Positions 1-5,242 of a stretch of 5,549 bases of DNA are shown here, piece by piece. Origin of the DNA: Planctomycetota bacterium (GTDB lineage: Bacteria; Planctomycetota; Planctomycetia; Pirellulales; Lacipirellulaceae); assembly GCA_024278035.1 (NCBI GenBank), contig JAJRUA010000097.1, forward strand, positions 1 to 5,549. Direction: 5' to 3'. Positions within the stretch are counted from its first letter, which is position 1. Every line of letters starts with the position of its first letter. The notes under the pieces were generated by a model. That model did no database searches, was not told the origin of the DNA, and saw nothing but the letters and a program-made list of their open reading frames with translations. Position numbers and translations under genes: made by a program.

Positions 1-815
1 ACATTTTTGCCAGCAAGCTGGATACGAGCGCGAAAGACTTTTTCTTCCGGATCGGCAACAGCTATTTCCCCTGACCGAGCTGCCCTGACTTGGCGACGAC
101 GTATTTCTAAGTCGCGAACACACGACTCAGGAACGTTCACGACGAGGCGGAGTCGATCGTTTTCAACGATTTCAAAAACGATGGTGTTGGAACTAACCGA
201 CTCACCCACTTCGACAAGTCGCTTGACGATGGTTCCCGCGATGGGTGAGGTAATCGTCGCATCTTCTAGATTCTTAAAAGCAACTTCTTGCTGAGCTTTC
301 ATCAGGGCCATCTGAGTGAGGTCGGCTTGAAAGTCGGCCTCTGAGATCGCGTCGGGACTTCGTTCTCGTAGACGACGGCTTCGCTCCATGTCGGAGACAG
401 CAAGCTCAAAGTTAGCAACCGCTTCGCCCTGGCGAGCACGGAGAACGCGATCATCAAGGCGAGCGAGCAATTGCCCCGCTTCGACTCGGTCGCCATCATC
501 TAGGGGTTGGCCCGACGTGTTTTCCCCCAGTTCCGCAACACGACCACCGATCTCAAAGCCGAGGGAATAGTCTTCCCACGCTTGGATTTTGCCACTGTGG
601 CGTAGCGTCACATCACACCATTTTGGCTCCATGCGATCGACATAAACGAGCGACTTCGGCTCGGCGATCACTGGCACCGAAGCCATTTTCTCCGAGTCGG
701 CAAAGACCGAGACCGTGTCGTTCGAGCGACTCACCCACCACATCACGCCACACGCACCCAGCGTAAGCAGCACGAGAAACCCGTAGTGGCCGATCTTTAG
801 CATCCAATGTGTCAT
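1..815 (-). CDS. HlyD/AcrA-family periplasmic adaptor subunit of an efflux transporter (C-terminus cut by window edge)
   Basis: Read on the minus strand from ATG at 815, this frame stays open to base 1, giving 271 codons; the C-terminus lies outside the window. The N-terminus has a hydrophobic stretch at about residues 11-28. It contains L19-G20-A21-C22, a possible lipobox, so the protein is either a lipoprotein or anchored by one membrane helix. Residues ~67-121 match the first lipoyl/barrel-sandwich half (SGKIQAW, GGRVAEL, GDRVEAGQLLARLD). Residues ~122-185 form a charged helical hairpin. Residues ~186-217 match the second lipoyl half (ATITSPIAGTIVKR, VGESV), followed by beta-barrel strands from ~221. 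Such adaptors link an inner-membrane RND, ABC or MFS pump to an outer-membrane channel in the periplasm. The pump type and substrate cannot be told here; partner genes would lie downstream, left of base 1. No good ribosome binding site is seen; ATG at 803 is an alternative start. Confidence 0.88.
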   Translation of the reverse strand, partial: MTHWMLKIGHYGFLVLLTLGACGVMWWVSRSNDTVSVFADSEKMASVPVIAEPKSLVYVDRMEPKWCDVTLRHSGKIQAWEDYSLGFEIGGRVAELGENTSGQPLDDGDRVEAGQLLARLDDRVLRARQGEAVANFELAVSDMERSRRLRERSPDAISEADFQADLTQMALMKAQQEVAFKNLEDATITSPIAGTIVKRLVEVGESVSSNTIVFEIVENDRLRLVVNVPESCVRDLEIRRRQVRAARSGEIAVADPEEKVFRARIQLAGKN

Positions 816-832
816 GTCGCGTCTGCTTTCTG

Positions 833-857
833 CCCTTATTCTGGAATCCCTTATTCT
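833..857. repeat. Two direct copies of a 10-bp motif upstream of the adaptor gene
   Basis: The motif CCCTTATTCT occurs at 833-842 and again at 848-857, separated by 5 bp (15-bp period). It lies 18-42 bp upstream of the adaptor start codon at 815, inside the divergent intergenic region. Two exact 10-mers this close are unlikely by chance in 200 bp. A regulator-binding site is one reading, but a simple local duplication is equally possible; no regulator gene is in the window. Confidence 0.5.
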
Positions 858-943
858 AAGTCGCCTAGCCGTTGCCAGCAACGCCGGGCCTGTAACGCTC
901 AAGAGAACTGCAAAGTCGCTTTCCCTAGAAACGAAGTCTGAGA

Positions 944-968
944 GTGGGGCTAATTTTTTCGCCCCCAC
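944..968 (+). other. Hairpin 54 bp upstream of the aminotransferase start
   Basis: GTGGGG at 944-949 pairs with CCCCAC at 963-968. One further C950-G961 pair is possible if C962 is bulged. The loop carries a run of six T (954-959), so this is not a canonical terminator, in which the T run follows the stem. It would lie in the 5' leader if transcription starts upstream. The stem is short and its function is unknown. Confidence 0.35.
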
Positions 969-1022
969 AGCGTAGACTAAGGGGCAGAACTCAAGCCTTT
1001 CCGTAACTGATAGCTCACCAAT

Positions 1023-2261
1023 ATGCCTGACTCTCCTCCGTCCGACGATTCGTTCGAGGTCCGTATCGCCCAGCGGGTAACACGGCTTCCCCCCTACTTG
1101 TTTGGTCAGATCAACAAAATGATCTACGACAAACGGGTCGCGGGGGATGACGTGATCGAGCTGGGCATGGGCAATCCGAGCGACCCGCCGCAAGAGGCGG
1201 TCATCCAGAAACTGGTCGAGGCGGCCCGTGATCCGCGTAGCCATCGGTACAGCAAATCCAACGGCATCCCTAACCTTCGGCGCGAAGTCGCATCAAAATA
1301 CCTCAAGAAATATGGCGTGAGGCTCGATCCAGACGCCGAGGTCATTACGTGCCTAGGCTCCAAAGAAGGGTTCAGCCACATGTGCCTCGCCCTGATGGGC
1401 CCTGGCGATACGGCCATCGTGCCGACGCCCTATTTTCCGGTTCACGTCTATGCGGTGGCACTCGCCAGTGGCAACGTGATTCAATTGCCCGTGACCGATT
1501 CCGATCTGTTTCTGTCGGAGATCGCGCGTACTTGTGAAACGCTCTACCCGAAACCGAAGTTACTGCTACTTTGCTATCCGCACAATCCATCGAGCGTGGT
1601 GGTCGAACAATCGTTTTATGACGAAGTGGTAAAGATCGCCAAGCGTTACAACTTGATGGTGATTAGCGATTTTGCCTATGCCGACGTGGCGTTCGACGAT
1701 TACCAGCCCCCCAGCTTCTTGGCATCGCCTGGTGCGATCGACGTAGGGGTCGAGTTCACCACGATGAGCAAGGGCTACAACATGGCCGGCTGGCGGGTCG
1801 GTTTCTGTAGTGGCAATCGTGAGATGATCCAAGCGCTGGCGACCATCAAAGGTTACTACGACTACGGTCTTTTTCAAGCGATCCAGGTAGCCGCGATCGT
1901 CGCCCTGCGCGACACACAGGCATCGGTCGAGGAGCAATCGAAAATCTATCAAAGCCGTCGTGATGCGCTGTGCGATGCTTTGGTGCGTAGGGGCTGGGAA
2001 GATGCTCGTCCGAAGGCCGGCATGTTCGTTTGGCAACCAATCCCTGAGCCATGGCGCAGCCGCATGAGTACCATGGACTTTGCGATGCTACTGCTCAAAA
2101 AGGGGAACGTCGCGGTGAGCCCCGGCAGTGGTTTCGGACCTGCCGGTGAAGGGTTTTTAAGGATGAGTCTCGTTGAAAACGAAGAGCGTCTGAGGCAAGC
2201 CGTTCGGCAGATTCGAGCCTGCCTCAAAGAAGCGGAGCAAGATTTTCCCTTGAACCCGTGA
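1023..2261 (+). CDS. alaC: PLP-dependent class I/II aminotransferase, AlaC-like
   Basis: The 412-residue product has the length and motif order of fold-type I aminotransferases of the AlaC / LL-diaminopimelate aminotransferase group. These move an amino group between an amino acid (alanine or glutamate in typical members) and a 2-oxo acid in the cytoplasm. Visible motifs are RLPPYLF near residue 21, GMGNPSDPP at 48-56, [13 protein letters not shown] at 74-86, GSKEG at 112-116, and N188 in YPHNPSS, where relatives usually have NPT. D216 and Y219 in ISDFAYAD contact the cofactor. K250 in [12 protein letters not shown] is the Schiff-base lysine, and R380 in FLRMSLVEN should bind the substrate carboxylate. 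All catalytic residues are present. Agreement with remembered E. coli AlaC is strong along the whole length, but substrate specificity cannot be read from sequence; an LL-diaminopimelate or methionine-salvage (MtnE-like) role remains possible. No clear Shine-Dalgarno precedes ATG 1023. The M20 peptidase gene follows on the same strand. Confidence 0.85.
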   Translation: MPDSPPSDDSFEVRIAQRVTRLPPYLFGQINKMIYDKRVAGDDVIELGMGNPSDPPQEAVIQKLVEAARDPRSHRYSKSNGIPNLRREVASKYLKKYGVRLDPDAEVITCLGSKEGFSHMCLALMGPGDTAIVPTPYFPVHVYAVALASGNVIQLPVTDSDLFLSEIARTCETLYPKPKLLLLCYPHNPSSVVVEQSFYDEVVKIAKRYNLMVISDFAYADVAFDDYQPPSFLASPGAIDVGVEFTTMSKGYNMAGWRVGFCSGNREMIQALATIKGYYDYGLFQAIQVAAIVALRDTQASVEEQSKIYQSRRDALCDALVRRGWEDARPKAGMFVWQPIPEPWRSRMSTMDFAMLLLKKGNVAVSPGSGFGPAGEGFLRMSLVENEERLRQAVRQIRACLKEAEQDFPLNP

Positions 2262-2288
2262 GGATTTTAGGGCTCTACGAGGGTTGGC

Positions 2289-2326
2289 CCCGATTGGCAG
2301 GTTCCGAGCGAGGTGGTCCAATCGGG
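2289..2326. other. 9-bp inverted repeat in the aminotransferase-peptidase gap
   Basis: CCCGATTGG at 2289-2297 is perfectly complementary to CCAATCGGG at 2318-2326, with a 20-nt loop. The right arm ends 4 nt before the ATG at 2331, so a hairpin could mask translation starts. No T run follows, so it is not a typical intrinsic terminator. About one such repeat is expected by chance in a window of this size, so support is weak. Confidence 0.35.
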
Positions 2327-2330
2327 TTCT

Positions 2331-3545
2331 ATGCCAAGCCAATCACCAACACTTGCCGAGCCGCCTGTCTCTGATGCGGAGGCGCTCGAGATGGTCACCG
2401 AACTACTAGCGATCCCCGGCCCGAGTGGGCAGGAAGGGGCCGTGATGGAGTACCTTGCAGCGAAGCTTGGCAAGGAAGGAGAAGCTCAGCCGCTCAAGTT
2501 CGATCGGGCCCACCAGCGGAGCGCACTAGGCGGGACGGTCGGCAACGCCACGCTTCAGCTTAAAGCCACAACCCAGCTTAAAGGAGGTCGCCGTACGCCA
2601 CGAAGGTTGTTCGTCGCCCATACCGATACGGTCCCCATTTGTGTCGGGAGCCGACCCAAACGAATCGGTAAGGAAATCGCCTCAGTAGATCCGACCACCG
2701 GCCTCGGGGCGGACAACCGTGCCGGGGTTGCCGTTCTGCTCACCACCGTGATTGGCTTGCTACGGTCCGGCATCGACCACGGACCGCTGACTTTTTTATG
2801 GACGGTCCAAGAAGAGGTCGGCCTGCATGGTGCCCGGCACGTTTCCTTAGGAGCCTTGGGGAAACCTAAACAAGTGTTTAACTTCGACGGCAAGTCGCCT
2901 TCCCGGCTCACGATCGGAGCGACGGGCGGCTACCGCATTGGAATCACGATCCGCGGCCATGCAAGCCACGCCGGCAACGCTCCGGAGCAGGGCGTGAGCG
3001 CCATCGCCATTGCGTCGCTAGCGATTGCCGACCTCGTAGAAAACGGTTGGCACGGCCCAATTGAAAAGAAGGGCAAGCAGGGGACCAGCAACATCGGCGT
3101 CTTTGAGGGCGGAGCCGCAACGAATGTCGTGGCCGATCGGGTCCTGGTTCGTGCCGAGGCCCGAAGCCATGATCCCGTGTTCCGAAAACGAATTGTCCGA
3201 GAAATCGAACGAGCCTTTGTGAAAGCGGCTAAACGGATTAAGAGCGCTGACGGAAAACGGGGCGAAGTGGAGTTCGCCAGCCAACTTGACTACGAATCGT
3301 TCCTTTTGCCTAAGAGCGACCCGTCGGTTGCGGCGGCTGCCGGCGCGGTTCGTGCCTGTGGCCTTGAGCCCGAGTTGGTCATCGCCAATGGGGGGCTCGA
3401 CGCGAACTGGCTTACGGCCCGCGGCGTGCCGACTGTTTCGCTCGGTTGTGGGCAGCGGAACATTCATACCGTGGCTGAGCGGCTTGATATAGCAGAGTTT
3501 CAGATTGCGCGGCGAGTTGCTTGGCGATTGGCAACCTGCTGCTAG
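2331..3545 (+). CDS. M20-family metallopeptidase, PepT-like (di-zinc aminopeptidase/hydrolase)
   Basis: The product is about 404 residues from ATG 2331; numbering below counts from the upstream GTG at 2313 (410 residues). The M20 motifs occur in order: IPGPSGQEG at 34-42; HTDTVP at 103-108 (H103 metal ligand, D105); GADNRAGVA at 132-140 (bridging D134); QEEVGLHGA at 166-174 (E167 general base, E168 metal ligand); FDGK at 191-194 (D192 metal ligand); and RNIHTVAE at 382-389 (H385 metal ligand). All expected ligands of a two-zinc site are intact. GHASHAG at 215-221 belongs to the lid/dimerisation domain. The pattern best resembles peptidase T (tripeptide aminopeptidase), a cytoplasmic enzyme; no signal peptide is seen. 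Related M20 hydrolases act on acylated amino acids, so the substrate is uncertain. Three starts compete: GTG 2313, ATG 2331, and ATG 2391, which has GGAGG 8 nt upstream but would cut into the first conserved helix. Likely co-transcribed with the aminotransferase 69 bp upstream. Confidence 0.85.
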   Translation: MPSQSPTLAEPPVSDAEALEMVTELLAIPGPSGQEGAVMEYLAAKLGKEGEAQPLKFDRAHQRSALGGTVGNATLQLKATTQLKGGRRTPRRLFVAHTDTVPICVGSRPKRIGKEIASVDPTTGLGADNRAGVAVLLTTVIGLLRSGIDHGPLTFLWTVQEEVGLHGARHVSLGALGKPKQVFNFDGKSPSRLTIGATGGYRIGITIRGHASHAGNAPEQGVSAIAIASLAIADLVENGWHGPIEKKGKQGTSNIGVFEGGAATNVVADRVLVRAEARSHDPVFRKRIVREIERAFVKAAKRIKSADGKRGEVEFASQLDYESFLLPKSDPSVAAAAGAVRACGLEPELVIANGGLDANWLTARGVPTVSLGCGQRNIHTVAERLDIAEFQIARRVAWRLATCC

Positions 3546-3642
3546 AGATCGGATGGGGATGACGCCCGCCGCTTGCCGTTTTCGTATCTTCTCAACCGCT
3601 AGCAGTCCTCCGGTTGGTTGGTTGCTTGCATATAAGAGTCGT

Positions 3643-3771
3643 TCATCCACCCGAGAGCTACTGCAAGAGATCGAGAGCCTTCTGTCCTCGGCGGGGGATT
3701 TGACTCCGGAGGCGGAGTTGGCTGTCGAGAAGTTGTTGAACGTCGTCGAACGTCGTCGAAGCCCTCTGCTT
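3643..3771 (+). pseudogene. Remnant resembling the N-terminus of an IS66-type transposase, frameshifted
   Basis: In the frame starting at 3643 the translation includes RELLQEIESLL, then LTPEAELAVEKLLNVVE. From memory, this resembles the helical N-terminal segment of IS66-family (TnpC-like) transposases in planctomycetes and cyanobacteria, where a similar 'LLNLVEALL' helix precedes a leucine-zipper-like region and the catalytic domain. After E (3748-3750) the frame goes into RRRSPLL, which does not fit. Removing one copy of the adjoining 10-bp tandem repeat would restore EALC, which does fit. Nothing of the zinc-binding or DDE domain follows, so this is at most ~40 codons of a decayed element. 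A short unrelated hypothetical gene cannot be excluded without a database search. Confidence 0.4.
3739..3760 (+). repeat. Tandem duplication of a 10-bp unit
   Basis: AACGTCGTCG occurs at 3739-3748 and immediately again at 3749-3758, followed by a further AA. Ten bases is not a multiple of three, so the duplication changes the reading frame of the transposase-like remnant in which it lies. Replication slippage is the likely origin. Confidence 0.85.
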
Positions 3772-3866
3772 ACTTCATATATGGCTAAAGTTTACGGCAA
3801 AAGGACTTGGCAATTCGCCTGCCCCAAACAGGGGAGGGAGAGCTGCAAAGTCGAAGTTAGGGTTGC

Positions 3867-3943
3867 AGCCGCAGGCGGAAGCCGTGGCCCTTTCACAGGA
3901 AATAGTGGGTGGTCGCCCATTTCCGCGGCTTCCGCCTGCGGCT
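3867..3943. repeat. 77-bp palindromic element with 21-bp arms (REP/MITE-like)
   Basis: The left arm at 3867-3887 begins AGCCGCAGGCGGAAGCCG, and the right arm at 3923-3943 ends with its exact 18-base reverse complement. Three more inner positions pair with a single G:T wobble. The 35-nt centre holds a second possible stem, AGTGGG 3904-3909 with CCCATT 3916-3921, and a competing pairing of GGAAAT 3898-3903 with ATTTCC 3919-3924. The result is a long nested hairpin, typical of repetitive extragenic palindromes or of a small non-autonomous element. No flanking target duplication was seen and there is no T run, so a normal terminator is unlikely, although it could block transcription from the peptidase side. 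Whether it is repeated in the genome cannot be judged from one copy. Confidence 0.75.
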
Positions 3944-4032
3944 AGGACGACTCAACATCGAATTTGCGGCTCTCCTGCCGTAACAGGGGACCAATGTGAA
4001 TCGCCGTACCAACGCTGGCCGGCCGATCGTCT

Positions 4033-4036
4033 AGGA
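4033..4036 (+). promoter_or_regulatory. Ribosome binding site of the kinase gene
   Basis: AGGA at 4033-4036 lies 8 nt before ATG 4045, normal Shine-Dalgarno spacing. It supports this start, in contrast to the adaptor and aminotransferase genes, which show no such signal. Confidence 0.5.
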
Positions 4037-4044
4037 TATTTCGC

Positions 4045-5175
4045 ATGACACCCGAACAATTCCGAGCCGCTCATCCGGACCTTTTTTACCTGTCGATCGA
4101 CGATCCAAGGTCGCTGGAGAATTATTTGCGCAGACTTGGGGTGCTTGCCGAGGGAGAGCGGGTTGACTCGCTCACTGTGGCAGGCGAGGGAAATATGAAC
4201 CGGACGCTTCGTATAGAAATTGCGGACAAAAACAATCGGCAACGTTCGCTCATCGTTAAACAATCGCATCCTTGGGTGGAGCGCTACCCGGAGATCGCCG
4301 CACCGTGGGACCGAGTGCTTGGCGAAGCGAAATTTTATGGGCTTACGTCGGCTAGCAAGAAAATTGCCTCGCGAATGCCCCGGCTTGTTGAGGTTGATCC
4401 CGAAGCTCGGGTCTTAGTGCTTGAAGATCGGGGCGATCGGGGCGACTACGCTTCGCTTTATCGGGGAGAGCAGCTCACTTCGCTCGAAGCGGAGACGATC
4501 GCCGATTGGCTCTCCGATCTCCATGCGACCACGTTTCCCGCCCAATTCCACGAGGGCTTGGCTGATCGGGGGATGCGTGAACTGAATCATGAACATCTGT
4601 TTCGTTTTCCGCTCGATCCAAGCAATGGCCTTGACTTGGATACTATCACCCTGGGCCTTGCCGACGAAGCGCGTCGCCTTGCAAATGATAAGACGTACGT
4701 CGTGCGGGTGGCGGCGCTTGGCGCGACGTATCTCCAGGGGCCCCAGTCGGGCGATGTGCTACTGCACGGTGATTTTTTTCCCGGAAGCTGGCTCCGTACG
4801 GATAGCGGACCGATGGTGATCGATCCTGAGTTCGCCTTTTTTGGCCCGGCGGAGTTTGATTTCGGCGTGCTGCTGGGGCATCTCTACCTAGCGAGCCAAG
4901 AATCGTCTGTCCACGAAATGGTTCTCAACACCTACCGACCGTCGGCAAGTTTTGACTGGCACCTTACGCTCGGTTTTTGTGCGGCGGAGATCATGCGTCG
5001 GCTGATTGGTGTCGCTCAATTGCCCCTCACTTTGGGTCTCAAGGAAAAACAACGCTTGCTAGCTCTATCGCACCAACTCATCACTTCAAGCACACCGTTG
5101 CAGACGCCCGACCTCCAGGGAGTCGCGTTGATCGAACGGAAGAATAGTGCGAGCCAACACGACAAAGTGGGGTAA
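4045..5175 (+). CDS. mtnK: 5-methylthioribose kinase-like protein (APH/choline-kinase fold)
   Basis: The 376-residue product has the motif set of methylthioribose kinase. This cytoplasmic enzyme phosphorylates 5-methylthioribose with ATP in methionine salvage. Visible are the nucleotide loop GEGNMNR at 48-54, K72 in LIVKQSHPW (ATP-binding lysine), E94 in a following helix, the hinge LVLEDRGD at 124-131, the catalytic loop HGDFFPGSW at 241-249 (base D243), and the metal motif VIDPEFAFFGPAEFDFG at 258-274 (D260, E262). Near the C-terminus is EIMRRLIG, whose R318-R319 correspond to the arginine pair that binds the substrate in characterised MtnK enzymes. The RR pair and the DPEFAF...GP...FD block favour MtnK over aminoglycoside phosphotransferases. 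The protein is slightly shorter than typical MtnK (about 400 residues). A 9-bp in-frame duplication lies in the hinge. No other salvage gene (mtnA, mtnB and so on) is in the window; the gene stands alone between mobile-element remnants. The final ~25 residues look poorly conserved. Confidence 0.78.
   Translation: MTPEQFRAAHPDLFYLSIDDPRSLENYLRRLGVLAEGERVDSLTVAGEGNMNRTLRIEIADKNNRQRSLIVKQSHPWVERYPEIAAPWDRVLGEAKFYGLTSASKKIASRMPRLVEVDPEARVLVLEDRGDRGDYASLYRGEQLTSLEAETIADWLSDLHATTFPAQFHEGLADRGMRELNHEHLFRFPLDPSNGLDLDTITLGLADEARRLANDKTYVVRVAALGATYLQGPQSGDVLLHGDFFPGSWLRTDSGPMVIDPEFAFFGPAEFDFGVLLGHLYLASQESSVHEMVLNTYRPSASFDWHLTLGFCAAEIMRRLIGVAQLPLTLGLKEKQRLLALSHQLITSSTPLQTPDLQGVALIERKNSASQHDKVG
4426..4443 (+). 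repeat. In-frame tandem 9-bp duplication in the kinase hinge
   Basis: GATCGGGGC occurs at 4426-4434 and again at 4435-4443. It encodes DRGDRG just after the LVLE segment that forms the hinge between the two kinase lobes. The reading frame is kept. Confidence 0.7.
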
Positions 5176-5185
5176 CCCAACCGAT

Positions 5186-5239
5186 GGGGACTCCGCCCCT
5201 CTGTCGGCGTGGGAACCTCCGGGGGCTTACGCCGCCCGG
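5186..5239. repeat. GC-rich palindromic (REP-like) element after the kinase gene
   Basis: Two adjacent hairpins occur within 70 bp of the kinase stop. GGGG 5186-5189 pairs with CCCC 5196-5199. CCGGGGGC 5219-5226 pairs with GCCGCCCGG 5231-5239 around a TTAC loop, with one bulged G. The second hairpin resembles extragenic palindromes I remember as frequent in planctomycete genomes, but that is memory, not a search. No T run follows closely enough for a standard terminator, although six T occur at 5256-5261. The element ends exactly where similarity to the tyrosine recombinase begins. Confidence 0.5.
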
Positions 5240-5242
5240 CTC

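Larger units (their letters stand above)
816..1022. promoter_or_regulatory. Divergent intergenic region between the adaptor and aminotransferase genes
   Basis: This 207-bp stretch separates two genes transcribed away from each other, so promoters for both should lie here. I could not identify convincing -35/-10 pairs. It contains the direct 10-bp repeat near the adaptor side and a hairpin near the aminotransferase side. No coding potential was recognised. Confidence 0.6.
3546..4044. other. 499-bp gap of mobile-element debris and palindromes
   Basis: No intact gene was recognised here. A frame open through 3505-3945 overlaps the end of the peptidase gene and reads through low-complexity and palindromic DNA, so it is not believed as a whole. 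Contents from left to right: ~90 bp with nothing recognisable; an IS66-like transposase N-terminal remnant; a GC-rich hairpin at 3818-3837 (CCT-G-CCCC pairing with GGGGAGG, one bulge, no T run); the 77-bp palindromic element; and ~100 bp leading to the ribosome binding site of the kinase gene. No promoter could be assigned, although the kinase gene probably needs one here. Confidence 0.6.

Noticed and set aside
944..968. Hairpin plus T run as a rho-independent terminator
   Set aside because: The T run is in the loop rather than after the stem, and the two flanking genes point away from each other, so no transcript needs terminating here.
1566..2036. 156-codon open frame on the minus strand inside the aminotransferase gene
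   Set aside because: It lies fully antisense to a gene with convincing motifs, has no recognisable domain, and is explained by the codon composition of the real gene.
3608..3636. A promoter with TATAAG as -10 box upstream of the kinase region
   Set aside because: No acceptable -35 hexamer at suitable spacing, and it lies about 400 bp from the kinase start, within debris.
3018..3650. 210-codon open frame on the minus strand across the end of the peptidase gene
   Set aside because: It is antisense to conserved peptidase sequence including the His385 region, the translation shows no family features, and no ribosome site was seen.
3505..3945. 146-codon plus-strand frame taken as one gene
   Set aside because: It begins inside the peptidase gene, shows family resemblance only over about 40 codons, and ends in the palindrome, whose translation (rich in Ala, Gly and Ser) is not protein-like.
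3546..4044. CRISPR array or tandem repeat system
   Set aside because: The only repeats are one pair of 10-bp units and one palindrome; there is no regular spacer pattern.
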